From contig CAWBCC010000014.1 of the NCBI GenBank assembly GCA_963787185.1, positions 682,001-746,000 on the forward strand: a DNA stretch of 64,000 nucleotides. The letters are read 5' to 3'. This document shows, in pieces, positions 35,279 through 43,245 of this stretch (positions are counted from its first letter, which is position 1; every line of letters begins with the position of its first letter). Source of the DNA: JAJXZP01 sp963787185. GTDB lineage: Bacteria > Spirochaetota > Spirochaetia > Treponematales > Rectinemataceae. The notes below the pieces were generated by a model that saw only the letters and a list, made by a program, of their open reading frames with translations, made no database searches and was not told the DNA's origin. The position numbers and the translations under genes are program-made.

Positions 35279-36181
35279 CTAGAGCTGGCGGCCGCTCCTA
35301 AGCTTTTCTTCGAATCGCTCCAGGGCCTTGCCCGACAAACCCGTGGCGGGAGCCGCTCCATCGGCCCCCGCCGTTCCCGGCTCCGCGCCGTCGTCTTTCC
35401 CGCCCCTAGGGTCATTCGACCCGAGCCGGCGCCTGAGCTCCCGCAGTTCGGATGCCGAGAATCGGGTCCCCCCGAGAAGGTTTTCCTCAAAGCTTGCGCT
35501 TGCGGCCGGAGCGACCTTGCGGACCAGTTCTAGAATCACATCCGCATAGGCCCGTATCTCCTTTTGGGCGTGTGGATCGAGGCGAAGCGCGAGGAAACGG
35601 AACAGGTTATGCAGGTCGATCTGCCAGTACCACTCGGTATAAAGCGAAAGAGGCAGGTTGATGCGCGCGAGTTCCCGCGCGATGCCGAAGTCTATGAGAC
35701 TCTTGTAGTCTTCGAAGGCCGCATGCTGGCCGGCTCGGAGCCTGGCTATGGTCGCGTCGGAGTGTTTCGCGTCGATAGGCTCCGAAGCCCTCCCCTGCCT
35801 GTTGTCCAGGCTCTGAAAAGCCACATCGTCGGGCCGCGGCAGGTAGAATTCGTCTTTCATCACCGAATAGCGCCCGGAAATTTCGTTGACGCGTGCGGTG
35901 CGGTGTCGAATCCATTGGCGTGCGACGAAGATGGGCATTTTGGCGTGAAACGTGAGCACGACCTGTTCGAAAGGTGAAGTATGTTCGTTTCGAAGCAGAT
36001 GATCGATCAGAGCCGCATCCTCGCGATATGACTTGGTGCCTTGACCGTAGGATACCCGCGCCGCCTGGACGATCCGGTCATCTCCGCCCATGTAATCGAC
36101 CAGACGCACGAAGCCCCGGTCCAAAACCGGAAACTCCTTGTCCAGAATCTCTTCGGCTGCCGCGACGATACAGTGTGCCAT
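35279..36181 (-). CDS. thyX: Flavin-dependent thymidylate synthase
   Basis: ThyX methylates dUMP to dTMP using FAD and methylenetetrahydrofolate. The signature RHRTARVNEIS is at 92-102. The core fold ends near residue 245, and a non-conserved tail of about 50 residues rich in Gly and Ala follows, making it 300 residues, longer than most ThyX. No dihydrofolate reductase is nearby. It is convergent with the DUF2804-like gene. Confidence 0.96.
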   Translation of the reverse strand: MAHCIVAAAEEILDKEFPVLDRGFVRLVDYMGGDDRIVQAARVSYGQGTKSYREDAALIDHLLRNEHTSPFEQVVLTFHAKMPIFVARQWIRHRTARVNEISGRYSVMKDEFYLPRPDDVAFQSLDNRQGRASEPIDAKHSDATIARLRAGQHAAFEDYKSLIDFGIARELARINLPLSLYTEWYWQIDLHNLFRFLALRLDPHAQKEIRAYADVILELVRKVAPAASASFEENLLGGTRFSASELRELRRRLGSNDPRGGKDDGAEPGTAGADGAAPATGLSGKALERFEEKLRSGRQL

Positions 36182-36341
36182 GGCTATCCCCCTCGAGGCC
36201 GCTCAATCTTCTGCACGCAGTATAGCCGTGAAAGAACGATTGTGAAAATCCGCAGGATTGCCGGATGGAAGTCGCTTGACCGGAAACGAAATGCCACTGA
36301 AAATATGTCGAGTGAGGCTTCGCCGCTTCGCGACGATCCGA

Positions 36342-36368
36342 CAAAATGCGGACGCATTCCGGAAGAGC
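36342..36368. repeat. Palindrome-family fragment, copy D
   Basis: This 27-bp stretch matches, in 24 of 27 positions, one orientation of the perfect palindrome at 37631-37664 (core AAAATGCGGACGCATT). It lies in the divergent gap between thyX and the UPF0158-GNAT gene and contains an ATG that opens a false longer frame. Confidence 0.6.
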
Positions 36369-36381
36369 CTCGGAGGTTCTA

Positions 36382-37257
36382 TTGTTTGAGCTTTCGGATC
36401 AGATAGTGGAACAGATTCTGTTCGCCATGGAAGATCAAGAGAATGCCTCCGTCGTCGATATCGAGACGGGAGAGGTGCTTCCGGCCCAAGAAGGAACGGA
36501 ATTCGTTTCCCCGCCATCCTGGTCTTCCCGAGAGGGATTTCGCCTGATGGAAGAATTTCTCGCCATGGTGCGGCAACCGTCGGCACGCCGAGATCTGGGC
36601 GAGGCTCTCGCACGCGGGCGCGGTGTCTTCAAGGCATTCAAGGCCGCGCTCTTGGCCCATCCGGACGTAGAGCGTGCGTTTCGTGACTTCAAGATCCGAG
36701 CCATGCGCCGCAATATAGTGGGATGGTACGAAGACCTTCGCGAGGCGCGCGGGCTTGAACGGCTCGGCCCGGAGCCCGAAGATACGGACGACCTGATTGC
36801 CTCGGATCTCCAGCTTCATGTCGTTACTATCGCTGCGGCCCGCGGCTTGGTTCATTCGCTCATCGGCGAGGCCGAGGCTGAATCCATGGAATGTCTTCCA
36901 TCGGCCGTGGCAAGATTCGAGTTCGATCGATTGCGCAATGAAGTGGATGGGGGAGAAGAAGGCTTGTGCGCGCTGATCGACGATGGCGAGGGAGGTGCGA
37001 TCGGAGCGGCACTTGCCTTCAGAATCGTCCAAGCGGAGCGTAGTTTTGCCCGCATAGTCTTCATTTTCGTGCGACAGGAGTTTCGTCGAATGGGTTTGGG
37101 CAAGGCCCTCCTCGGGGTCCTGGCCGAGCGGTTTCGTTCCGAAGAAACGCTCACTCTGGTCTTGGATTCGGCGGTCGTGCCAAGCGATTTCGCGGAGAGT
37201 CTGGGAAGGCTCGGTTACAGACCCTATGGAGCGCGGGGGCTTCGTCAGTTCGAATGA
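36382..37257 (+). CDS. UPF0158-like protein fused to a GNAT acetyltransferase
   Basis: The start is TTG 36382, with GGAGG 5 nt upstream; an ATG at 36346 lies in a repeat and has no site. Residues 1-130 resemble UPF0158 (FAMEDQENASVVDIETGEVL). Residues about 190-285 have a GNAT fold, with IFVRQEFRRMGLGKALLGVLAERF as the acetyl-CoA-binding A motif. The fusion is 291 residues. The acceptor is unknown. It overlaps the convergent ATL gene by 13 nt. Confidence 0.7.
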   Translation: MFELSDQIVEQILFAMEDQENASVVDIETGEVLPAQEGTEFVSPPSWSSREGFRLMEEFLAMVRQPSARRDLGEALARGRGVFKAFKAALLAHPDVERAFRDFKIRAMRRNIVGWYEDLREARGLERLGPEPEDTDDLIASDLQLHVVTIAAARGLVHSLIGEAEAESMECLPSAVARFEFDRLRNEVDGGEEGLCALIDDGEGGAIGAALAFRIVQAERSFARIVFIFVRQEFRRMGLGKALLGVLAERFRSEETLTLVLDSAVVPSDFAESLGRLGYRPYGARGLRQFE

Positions 37258-37568
37258 CCGGGGCCCGTCCAACCGAAACGTTCGAGATCGACTTGACCAT
37301 ACAAAGACACCTCGACTCCCTCCGATTCCAGAAGTGCCTTCTGAAGCTCGAAGCCGCCGCCGGAAGGGAGAGCGATGGTCCCGTCCTTTCGCAGCACTCG
37401 GTGCCAGGGAAGGCCCCGTGTTTCGGCGCATGCGTGCAACACGCGAGCGACCTGCCGGCCGCCGTTGGCCAAACCGGCCAGAGCCGCAATAGTCCCGTAG
37501 CTGGCGACCTTGCCGGCCGGCAGCCGCAACAGAACGGCGATGATTCTGAGTGTCGTCTCCTCGACCAT
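37245..37568 (-). CDS. Alkyltransferase-like protein (ATL)
   Basis: The 107-residue protein has the O6-methylguanine methyltransferase DNA-binding fold (LPAGKVASYGTIAALAG, GGRQVARVLHACAETRGLPWHRVL). The active-site Cys of PCHRV is replaced by Trp (PWHRV). This defines ATL proteins such as E. coli YbaZ, which bind O6-alkylguanine without repair and direct nucleotide excision repair. It is convergent with the GNAT fusion. Confidence 0.9.
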   Translation of the reverse strand: MVEETTLRIIAVLLRLPAGKVASYGTIAALAGLANGGRQVARVLHACAETRGLPWHRVLRKDGTIALPSGGGFELQKALLESEGVEVSLYGQVDLERFGWTGPGHSN

Positions 37569-37630
37569 GTGCAGACTCCTTTAGACTCGAGCCGGTGACG
37601 CGCGTTCCTTCATCCTCGATTCCAGTCGAG

Positions 37631-37664
37631 GCTCTTTCAAAATGCGTCCGCATTTTGAAAGAGC
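37631..37664. repeat. Perfect 15-bp-arm palindrome, copy 1
   Basis: Arms 37631-37645 and 37650-37664 are perfect complements, loop GTCC. It belongs to a group of palindromes clustered in the ATL-fabD divergent gap. Confidence 0.7.
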
Positions 37665-37678
37665 TACCATAAACTGCG

Positions 37679-37716
37679 GCATTTGCGCACGGTTTCGAAG
37701 AAACCGGAGCAAATGC
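37679..37716. repeat. Interrupted palindrome in the ATL-fabD gap
   Basis: GCATTTGC/GCAAATGC outer arms enclose GGTTTC/GAAACC, with small internal loops and loop GAA. It sits between the two perfect palindromes. Confidence 0.6.
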
Positions 37717-37719
37717 GAA

Positions 37720-37754
37720 GCCAATTTCAAAAGTAACCGACTTTTGAAATTGGC
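37720..37754. repeat. Perfect 15-bp-arm palindrome, copy B
   Basis: Arms 37720-37734 and 37740-37754 are perfect, loop AACCG. One more flanking pair (A37719-T37755) extends it. The right arm matches the decayed copy at 7842-7881. The AT-rich stretch after it (37760-37790) contains TTTACA and TGTAAA inverted and a possible fabD promoter. The rest of the 37569-37895 gap shows nothing further. Confidence 0.7.
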
Positions 37755-37895
37755 TCAGTCTTTACATTTATTGGATTTTTGTAAATATTGGTTTTCGTCA
37801 AAACAAGGCGCGACCGCCCCCGCGAAGGCGGAGCGGCACAATCGCATTATCCGTGCCCCTGTGGCCCGGAGGACCCGGAGCGAGGAGGCTTGAAG

Positions 37896-38816
37896 ATGAA
37901 GACCTGCTTTTTATTCCCAGGGCAAGGGGCCCAGTATCCAGGCATGGGCCGAGATTTCTACGAGACCAGCAAGGCGGTCAGAGAGCTGTTCGAGCTGGCA
38001 TCGGAAGAATCGAAGATCAATTTGAAGCGCCTCGTTTTCGAGGGAACGGAAGAGGAACTCAAACAGACCAAGAACACACAGACTTCGATGGCTTTGATCG
38101 ATGCGGCCGCGGCCGCCTGCGCCCGCGAGCACGGTATCCTTCCCGAAGGCTGCGCCGGTTTTTCCGTGGGCGAATGGCCGGCCCTCGCGACTGCCGGCGT
38201 CGTCTCGATGGGCGACATGTTCCGACTCGTTTCCTTGCGCGGCAGTCTTATGGATGAAGCGGGGAAGCGATCCGGCGGCTCGACCATGAGCGCCGTTCTG
38301 TTTCTAAGCCCCGAAGCCATCGAGGCGACCATCGCAGGCGCCGGGCTCAAGAATGTATGGGTGGCCAATTACAACAGTCCGACGCAGTCGGTGATATCCG
38401 GAGCCGAAGCGGAAATCGCGCTCGCCGAGACAGCCCTCAAAGCGGCGGGAGCGAAGCGAGTCGTGCGGCTCAAGGTGTCGGGGGCGTTTCACTCTCCGAT
38501 CATGGGCTATGCACGGGATGGCTTCGCCGAGGCCGTATCCGATGTTCATTTCCAAGATCCCAAGCTCGCTCTCTTTTCCAATACGACCGGTAGACGGATC
38601 ACAACCGGGGCCGAAGCCAAGAAATTGGCGGTCGAACAAATCGTCAGTCCCGTACGCTGGATAGATGAAGAGAAAGCCATTCTCGCGGAGAAACCCGACT
38701 ATTGCGCCGAAACCGGACCGGGCACCGTGCTCGGTGGACTCTGGAAGGCGGTCGGCGGTGAGATCCCCTGCTATCCCTGCGGGACCTTGGATCAGATCGC
38801 CGCCATATCGCTCTGA
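37896..38816 (+). CDS. fabD: Malonyl-CoA:ACP transacylase
   Basis: FabD loads malonyl groups on acyl carrier protein. FLFPGQGAQYPGMG is at 5-18, the nucleophile Ser90 in GFSVGEWPAL (the family usually has GHSLGE), and the catalytic His in SGAFHSPIM. GGAGG lies 7 nt before ATG 37896. The length is 306 residues. fabG follows after 48 bp; no acyl carrier protein or condensing enzyme is present in the window. Confidence 0.93.
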   Translation: MKTCFLFPGQGAQYPGMGRDFYETSKAVRELFELASEESKINLKRLVFEGTEEELKQTKNTQTSMALIDAAAAACAREHGILPEGCAGFSVGEWPALATAGVVSMGDMFRLVSLRGSLMDEAGKRSGGSTMSAVLFLSPEAIEATIAGAGLKNVWVANYNSPTQSVISGAEAEIALAETALKAAGAKRVVRLKVSGAFHSPIMGYARDGFAEAVSDVHFQDPKLALFSNTTGRRITTGAEAKKLAVEQIVSPVRWIDEEKAILAEKPDYCAETGPGTVLGGLWKAVGGEIPCYPCGTLDQIAAISL

Positions 38817-38864
38817 GGTTCGAATACCTGCCCGGCGCGGGCATCAATATGAAAGGTGGATATC

Positions 38865-39613
38865 ATGGAAGGACTGCTCCAAGACAAGGTATGCGTCATA
38901 ACCGGCGGCTCGAAAGGGATCGGCCGGGCGATCGTCGAGCTCTTCGCGAAACAGGGTGGCCGGGTATACTATCTCTCGCGATCGGAAGCTGCCGATGCCT
39001 CCGCCCTCGCGGAGACCGCTTCCGGCTCCGGCGGCTCCATATCCTGGATGTCCTGCGATGTGGCCGACGAGCATCAGGTCAACGAGACCGTCGAGGCCAT
39101 TGTCAAGCAAGCGGGATTCATCGATGCGGTCGTGAACAATGCCGGCGTAACACGGGACGGCCTGATCTTTAGAATGAGCCTCGATGATTGGAACACGGTC
39201 ATCGTCACCAACCTGACGAGCGCCTTTTTGGTCTCGCGTGTCGCGGCCAGGCATATGATCAAGAGACACACCGGCTGTATCGTCAACGTGTCGAGCGTAG
39301 TCGGTATTACAGGCAACGGAGGGCAGACGAACTATTCGGCCTCGAAAGCGGGCATCATCGGCTTTACGAAGAGCCTTGCGCGTGAAGTGGCCAGCAGGGG
39401 TGTCCGTGTCAACGCGATCGCGCCCGGCTTCATCGATACCTCCATGACGGAAAAATTCCCGAAGAGGCGAAGGAAAAGCTCAAGTCGACGATTCCCCTGG
39501 GTCGAACGGGAAAGCCCGAGGAGGTCGCGGCAGCGGCGCTGTATCTCAGCTCCAACCTTTCTTCGTACGTCACGGGTGAAATACTCAAGGTCGACGGCGG
39601 AATGGCAATGTAG
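38865..39613 (+). CDS. fabG: 3-oxoacyl-ACP reductase, frameshifted
   Basis: FabG reduces 3-oxoacyl-ACP with NADPH. Residues 1-200 are normal: GGSKGIG at 14-20, NNAGVTRD, and the catalytic Ser and Tyr-Lys in NYSASKAG. At 39451-39455 (five A after ACGG) the frame breaks; the real C-terminus (IPEEAKEKL to VDGGMAM) continues in the -1 frame to the TAG at 39611-39613. One extra A would restore about 249 residues. The zero frame instead runs on to 39755 with unrelated sequence. It could be a base-call error, a true mutation, or -1 slippage on the A run. The gap to the ATG has AAGGTGG as ribosome site. Confidence 0.85.
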
Positions 39614-39669
39614 GACGACCCGGGCCGCCACGCAAGCGACGGCCCGGCGCATTGCATCGAGGCCCTCGT

Positions 39670-40341
39670 CTATATCTTGCCGCGGAATGTCACGCGAACC
39701 TGCTTATACAGGCCTTCGCCCTCACTCTTTGTCTCAATGTCCACGATGTCATTGAGCGTCGTATGAACGATACGACGCTCAAAAGGATTCATCGGCTCGA
39801 GAAGCACGGATTGTCTGGTGCTCCGAACCTGTTCGGCGGTATCGTAGGCCAGTCGCACCAGGGCCTCCTCGCGGCGTATCCGGTAGTTTTCCGAATCGAG
39901 AATGATTCGCGTATCTTCATGGCCCATGCGTCCCGCATAGACATTGACCAGAAGCTGCAGCGCGTCCAGATTCTTCCCCTTTTTCCCGATGATGATCGAC
40001 GCGTGCTCGCTTTCGATTCTGATGCCGAGTTTCTTCTCTTCTCGAAAGAGGATAGTGACCTCGGAAGTATAACCCATTCCCGCTATTACGCGTTTTGTGA
40101 AGTCGAGCATCCTCGATTCGAACTCGTCGGCCGGGACCACATTCTCCGTCGACTGTCGCCTGTGAGACACGGGGGTTTCATCGCGCGTATGGACCCGGAT
40201 GCGCACCTTTCCTTTTTTGAAAATTCCGCCGGTGAGAGATTCGAGTATTTCTACATCGAAGCCGTCACGTTCGAGTCCGAGTTTTTCGGCTGCCGCATCG
40301 ATGGCCTCCTTCTCGGTCCTCCCTTCGAACTCTTGCACCAT
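39670..40341 (-). CDS. jag: Jag/KhpB RNA-binding protein
   Basis: The 223-residue protein has an N-terminal Jag_N domain (MVQEFEGRTEKEAIDAAAEKLG), a KH domain with IIIGKKGKNLDALQLLVN and a C-terminal R3H domain (FERRIVHTTLND). It binds RNA, with KhpA in firmicutes, and usually sits after yidC as here. The start is ATG 40341 with AGGAG 5 nt upstream. The frame's earlier part is ignored. The 114-nt gap to yidC shows nothing recognisable. Confidence 0.92.
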   Translation of the reverse strand: MVQEFEGRTEKEAIDAAAEKLGLERDGFDVEILESLTGGIFKKGKVRIRVHTRDETPVSHRRQSTENVVPADEFESRMLDFTKRVIAGMGYTSEVTILFREEKKLGIRIESEHASIIIGKKGKNLDALQLLVNVYAGRMGHEDTRIILDSENYRIRREEALVRLAYDTAEQVRSTRQSVLLEPMNPFERRIVHTTLNDIVDIETKSEGEGLYKQVRVTFRGKI

Positions 40342-40455
40342 ATCGTTTCTCCTGAGAGAGAGATGTCCTGCCCGGTGATCTCGCGATCGGATCGTAATGG
40401 CCACCGCCGATCGTGGTAACGTCCCGGCATCCTGAATCGGAGGCCGGGAAACATG

Positions 40456-42357
40456 TCACTTCTTTCGCCTCGGGGCGAGCTTGGGTCTGGAGTCGCGAAT
40501 CGCATTCGCGGCCGCTGCAGCCTGCACCTTGCGCTTTTTGAGAATATCATTGATGGCTATTTGCTGCACGATGGAAAGGACGTTGGAGACGATCCAGTAG
40601 ATCAGCAAACCGGCGGGCACATCGTATAGAATGAAGAAGAACAAGATGGGCATGCCGTACATCATGAGCTTCATCTGCGAGGCGCTTTGCCCGCCCGCGT
40701 TCATCTGCGTATATTTTCCATACAGAAGCTGGCTCGCGAGGTAGATAATCGGGAGAAGTCTGATCGCGCTCAAGTGCCATATCACCAGATTGATCGTCGG
40801 GAAGTTGAAAATGGACTCGGGCTGTGAGAGATCGGGTATCCATCCGGGGATGAAAAGTGCGCCGCGCAGATCGAAGTGATTGTTGAAGAGATTGTACATG
40901 GCGATGAATATCGGAAATTGAATAAGAAGAGGCAGGCAGCCCGACATAGGGTTGTACCCTTCCCGCTTGTAGAATTCCGCGAGTTCCTGGTTCAGCTTCT
41001 GGGGGTTGCCTTTGTACTTGGCCTGGATTTCCTGCATCTTGGGCTGCAATTCTTGCATCCGCGACGCCGATACGGAACCCTTGCGGGTAAGCGGGAAAAG
41101 CAGGGCTTTCACAAGGATAGTCACGAGAATAATCGCGACTCCGTAGTTGGGAATGAGCCCATAGAAGACATTAAGGGCGAATTTCAGAATATTCTCGAGC
41201 CATGTGAGCATTCCCACTCCATCCATGGCCTCGTCGAGCTTCATATCGCTCTTGTGGAATGCATTTTGATCGGCATAGTTGTACTTTGCCAGCGCAGAAT
41301 TGGTCTTGGGTCCGAAATAAAAGAAGAATGCGTCGCTTTGCGTGCTGGCTCGGATCGTCGGACGAGAGATCGCGATATCGTCCTGCTGCACGGTTTCGGG
41401 ATCCGGCGCCGTCGTGATGGTCGTGCCGAAGTCGCTCAACTCAGGAATGGTGATAAAGGTGAAATACTTACCCGAGAGTGCTATCCAGGACGGCTGATTC
41501 TTGACCACATACGGCAGGCCTTGCTTGGGCTTCTCCTGCCGCTTCTTTCCGTCGACCAACGTGATGAACTTGCGATAGTCCCCATTCGCCTTTCGGGCGT
41601 TTACATCGAGCGTGGGTCCGATTTGCGGTCCGAAGGAGACCGTATAGGCGTCGCCGCCCTCATCCAACGGCAGGTATTCGTTGACCGAATTCTCGAGGCC
41701 GATGGTCATTCCGAACAGGTACTCGCCGTTTCGAAAGGAAAAAGTCTTGCGATACGTAAAGGGTACCGGGGCGGGCTTCCCGGGAACCGTCGCCAGATAG
41801 GTGCGAGAGAATTCGATGGTCTCTGGATCGATCATGCGGACATTCATCAGATCCTTGATGGGCATACCATTTGTTCCACCGAATGCCACCGATAGTCCCT
41901 GCGAACCCTTCGCGTCCGGAACGATCAGATCGACAGCCCCGGCTTTATCCCTATACTTCTTGAGCTTGAGGGAGAGAAGATCGCCGCCCTTGTTTGTGAA
42001 GACAGCTTCTATCAGATCGGTCGAGACCGTGTAGGTCTGTTCCACGGATGGAACGCCGAGGGACGTCGCGGCCGAATTGCTCGATTCCCGCCCTTTCGCG
42101 ACTACGGCTGCACCTGTACCCGTAGCGGCCACGATACCCTGGGCCGGTCCGGAGGGAAGAGCGGCAGGTTGTTGAGCCGTGCTCGGAACAGGGGCGGCGA
42201 GGGCGGGGGGACTGACAGGCGGCGCTTCTCGTTTGGGCGTGGGAAAGAAAATCCCCTGAAGTGTGAATCCCACTGTTATGATGACCACCGAAAGTATCAC
42301 TGCGATGATGGTACGCTTGTCACCGCCGCTGTTTTGATTGCCGTCAAGTATGCTCAT
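40456..42357 (-). CDS. yidC: YidC membrane protein insertase
   Basis: The 633-residue protein has an N-terminal membrane anchor (about 15-33), a linker, a large periplasmic P1 domain (about 105-370), which is found in diderm YidC, and the C-terminal insertase domain with about five membrane segments including GCLPLLIQFPIFIAMYNLF. It overlaps yidD by 4 nt and places proteins in the inner membrane with or without Sec. Confidence 0.96.
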   Translation of the reverse strand: MSILDGNQNSGGDKRTIIAVILSVVIITVGFTLQGIFFPTPKREAPPVSPPALAAPVPSTAQQPAALPSGPAQGIVAATGTGAAVVAKGRESSNSAATSLGVPSVEQTYTVSTDLIEAVFTNKGGDLLSLKLKKYRDKAGAVDLIVPDAKGSQGLSVAFGGTNGMPIKDLMNVRMIDPETIEFSRTYLATVPGKPAPVPFTYRKTFSFRNGEYLFGMTIGLENSVNEYLPLDEGGDAYTVSFGPQIGPTLDVNARKANGDYRKFITLVDGKKRQEKPKQGLPYVVKNQPSWIALSGKYFTFITIPELSDFGTTITTAPDPETVQQDDIAISRPTIRASTQSDAFFFYFGPKTNSALAKYNYADQNAFHKSDMKLDEAMDGVGMLTWLENILKFALNVFYGLIPNYGVAIILVTILVKALLFPLTRKGSVSASRMQELQPKMQEIQAKYKGNPQKLNQELAEFYKREGYNPMSGCLPLLIQFPIFIAMYNLFNNHFDLRGALFIPGWIPDLSQPESIFNFPTINLVIWHLSAIRLLPIIYLASQLLYGKYTQMNAGGQSASQMKLMMYGMPILFFFILYDVPAGLLIYWIVSNVLSIVQQIAINDILKKRKVQAAAAANAIRDSRPKLAPRRKK

Positions 42358-42575
42358 GGTACTGGATCAAAGCCTCCCGGATTTAGTGGATGACAACGAA
42401 GAATCCTTTTGATGGAAAGCCAGCCCCCCTTCAACGGGCCGTATTTCATGATCGCTTCATAGGCGTATGCGGAACACGTCGGATAAAACCGGCACGTAGG
42501 CGGTTTCAAAGGGGATAAGATCGTTCTGTATATTTTTATCAGAAAGAGAAATGGAATCGAAAAAAATCGTTTCAT
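42354..42575 (-). CDS. yidD: Membrane protein insertion efficiency factor YidD
   Basis: The 73-residue protein has IKIYRTILSPLKPPTCRFYPTCSAYAYEAI, the YidD signature with its conserved Cys. It lies between rnpA and yidC, overlapping each by 4 nt, the standard order. Confidence 0.95.
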   Translation of the reverse strand: MKRFFSIPFLFLIKIYRTILSPLKPPTCRFYPTCSAYAYEAIMKYGPLKGGWLSIKRILRCHPLNPGGFDPVP

Positions 42576-42925
42576 GCACTTTCGCTGATCAAACCGGCCT
42601 GTCTAAGGAGACGCCCCAGTTGGGCGTTTCGTTGATCGTAGCTGTCAGCTCCGGGATAGAGCACTATTGCCACGTCATGACCTCCGTGAAGACGCCACTT
42701 GCCCAAACGCCAACATTCCCTAAGCAGCCGTCTGGCCCGATTTCGCACCACCGCGTTTTCATAGGAACGGACCGGCACAAAAACGGCTCTTGTCAAGCCC
42801 AAGGTATTCGGAAGCACATGCAACCGCATCCCCTTGCAGGAATACCGAACCCCCTCGGCAAAAATCCGCTTTATTTCGACGCTTTTCCGAATCCGTTCGC
42901 TTTTGCGGAAGCTTTCGTCGGGGAT
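42572..42925 (-). CDS. rnpA: Ribonuclease P protein component, non-standard start
   Basis: RnpA is the protein cofactor of RNase P. FRKSERIRKSVEIKRIFAEG and ENAVVRNRARRLLRECWR (the RNR motif) are family hallmarks, giving 117 residues from an ATC at 42925. No ATG, GTG or TTG occurs in frame between the upstream in-frame TAA and an internal ATG at 42829. That ATG would remove the conserved N-terminal third. GGGGGAGG sits 7 nt before the ATC codon, which is why I choose it; CTG at 42955, overlapping the rpmH stop, is the alternative. Confidence 0.8.
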   Translation of the reverse strand: MPDESFRKSERIRKSVEIKRIFAEGVRYSCKGMRLHVLPNTLGLTRAVFVPVRSYENAVVRNRARRLLRECWRLGKWRLHGGHDVAIVLYPGADSYDQRNAQLGRLLRQAGLISESA

Positions 42926-42951
42926 AAGTTCGCCTCCCCCGCATGGATGGA

Positions 42952-43107
42952 TCAGTAGGGCTTTTTCTCGTCGGACGCTGAAAGCTTAATTCGACCCTTT
43001 GCGCGACGGCGCTTCAGCACGAGTCGCCCACCCTTTGTCTTCATTCGGGCCCGGAAGCCGAACTTCCTCGTCCGTCGGACCTTGCTGGGCTGATAGGTGC
43101 GCTTCAT
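42952..43107 (-). CDS. rpmH: 50S ribosomal protein L34
   Basis: The 51-residue L34 begins MKRTYQPSKVRRTRKFGFRARM and has the usual KGGRLVLKRRRAKGR. AAGGAG precedes the ATG. It heads the classical rpmH-rnpA-yidD-yidC-jag row. The C-terminal SASDEKKPY tail is a short extension. It was too short for an ordinary open-frame cut-off. Confidence 0.96.
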   Translation of the reverse strand: MKRTYQPSKVRRTRKFGFRARMKTKGGRLVLKRRRAKGRIKLSASDEKKPY

Positions 43108-43245
43108 AATTCGAGCTCCTTAAGGCATATGAGTAACGGCATATTTGTATGCCGATCCGTTCGAAACAAATGCCGGGTCAGTATACGTTGCCGTTTTCTT
43201 TTCGTCAATAGAACGCGTACTCTCGAAATTCCGAACGGCGAACGG

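Noticed and set aside
36346..36381. ATG start for the UPF0158-GNAT gene
   Set aside because: It lies in a palindromic repeat and has no ribosome site; TTG 36382 has GGAGG 5 nt before it.
37755..37895. FapR-type operator before fabD
   Set aside because: TTTACA/TGTAAA is inverted, but the known FapR sequence is absent.
39457..39755. Zero-frame C-terminus of fabG
   Set aside because: Arg/Ser-rich and unrelated to FabG; the true C-terminus is in the -1 frame.
42759..42944. ATG-started 61-codon frame in rnpA (MRGRRTYPRRK)
   Set aside because: Different frame from the RnpA motifs; it only explains why an ATG is seen near the ribosome site.
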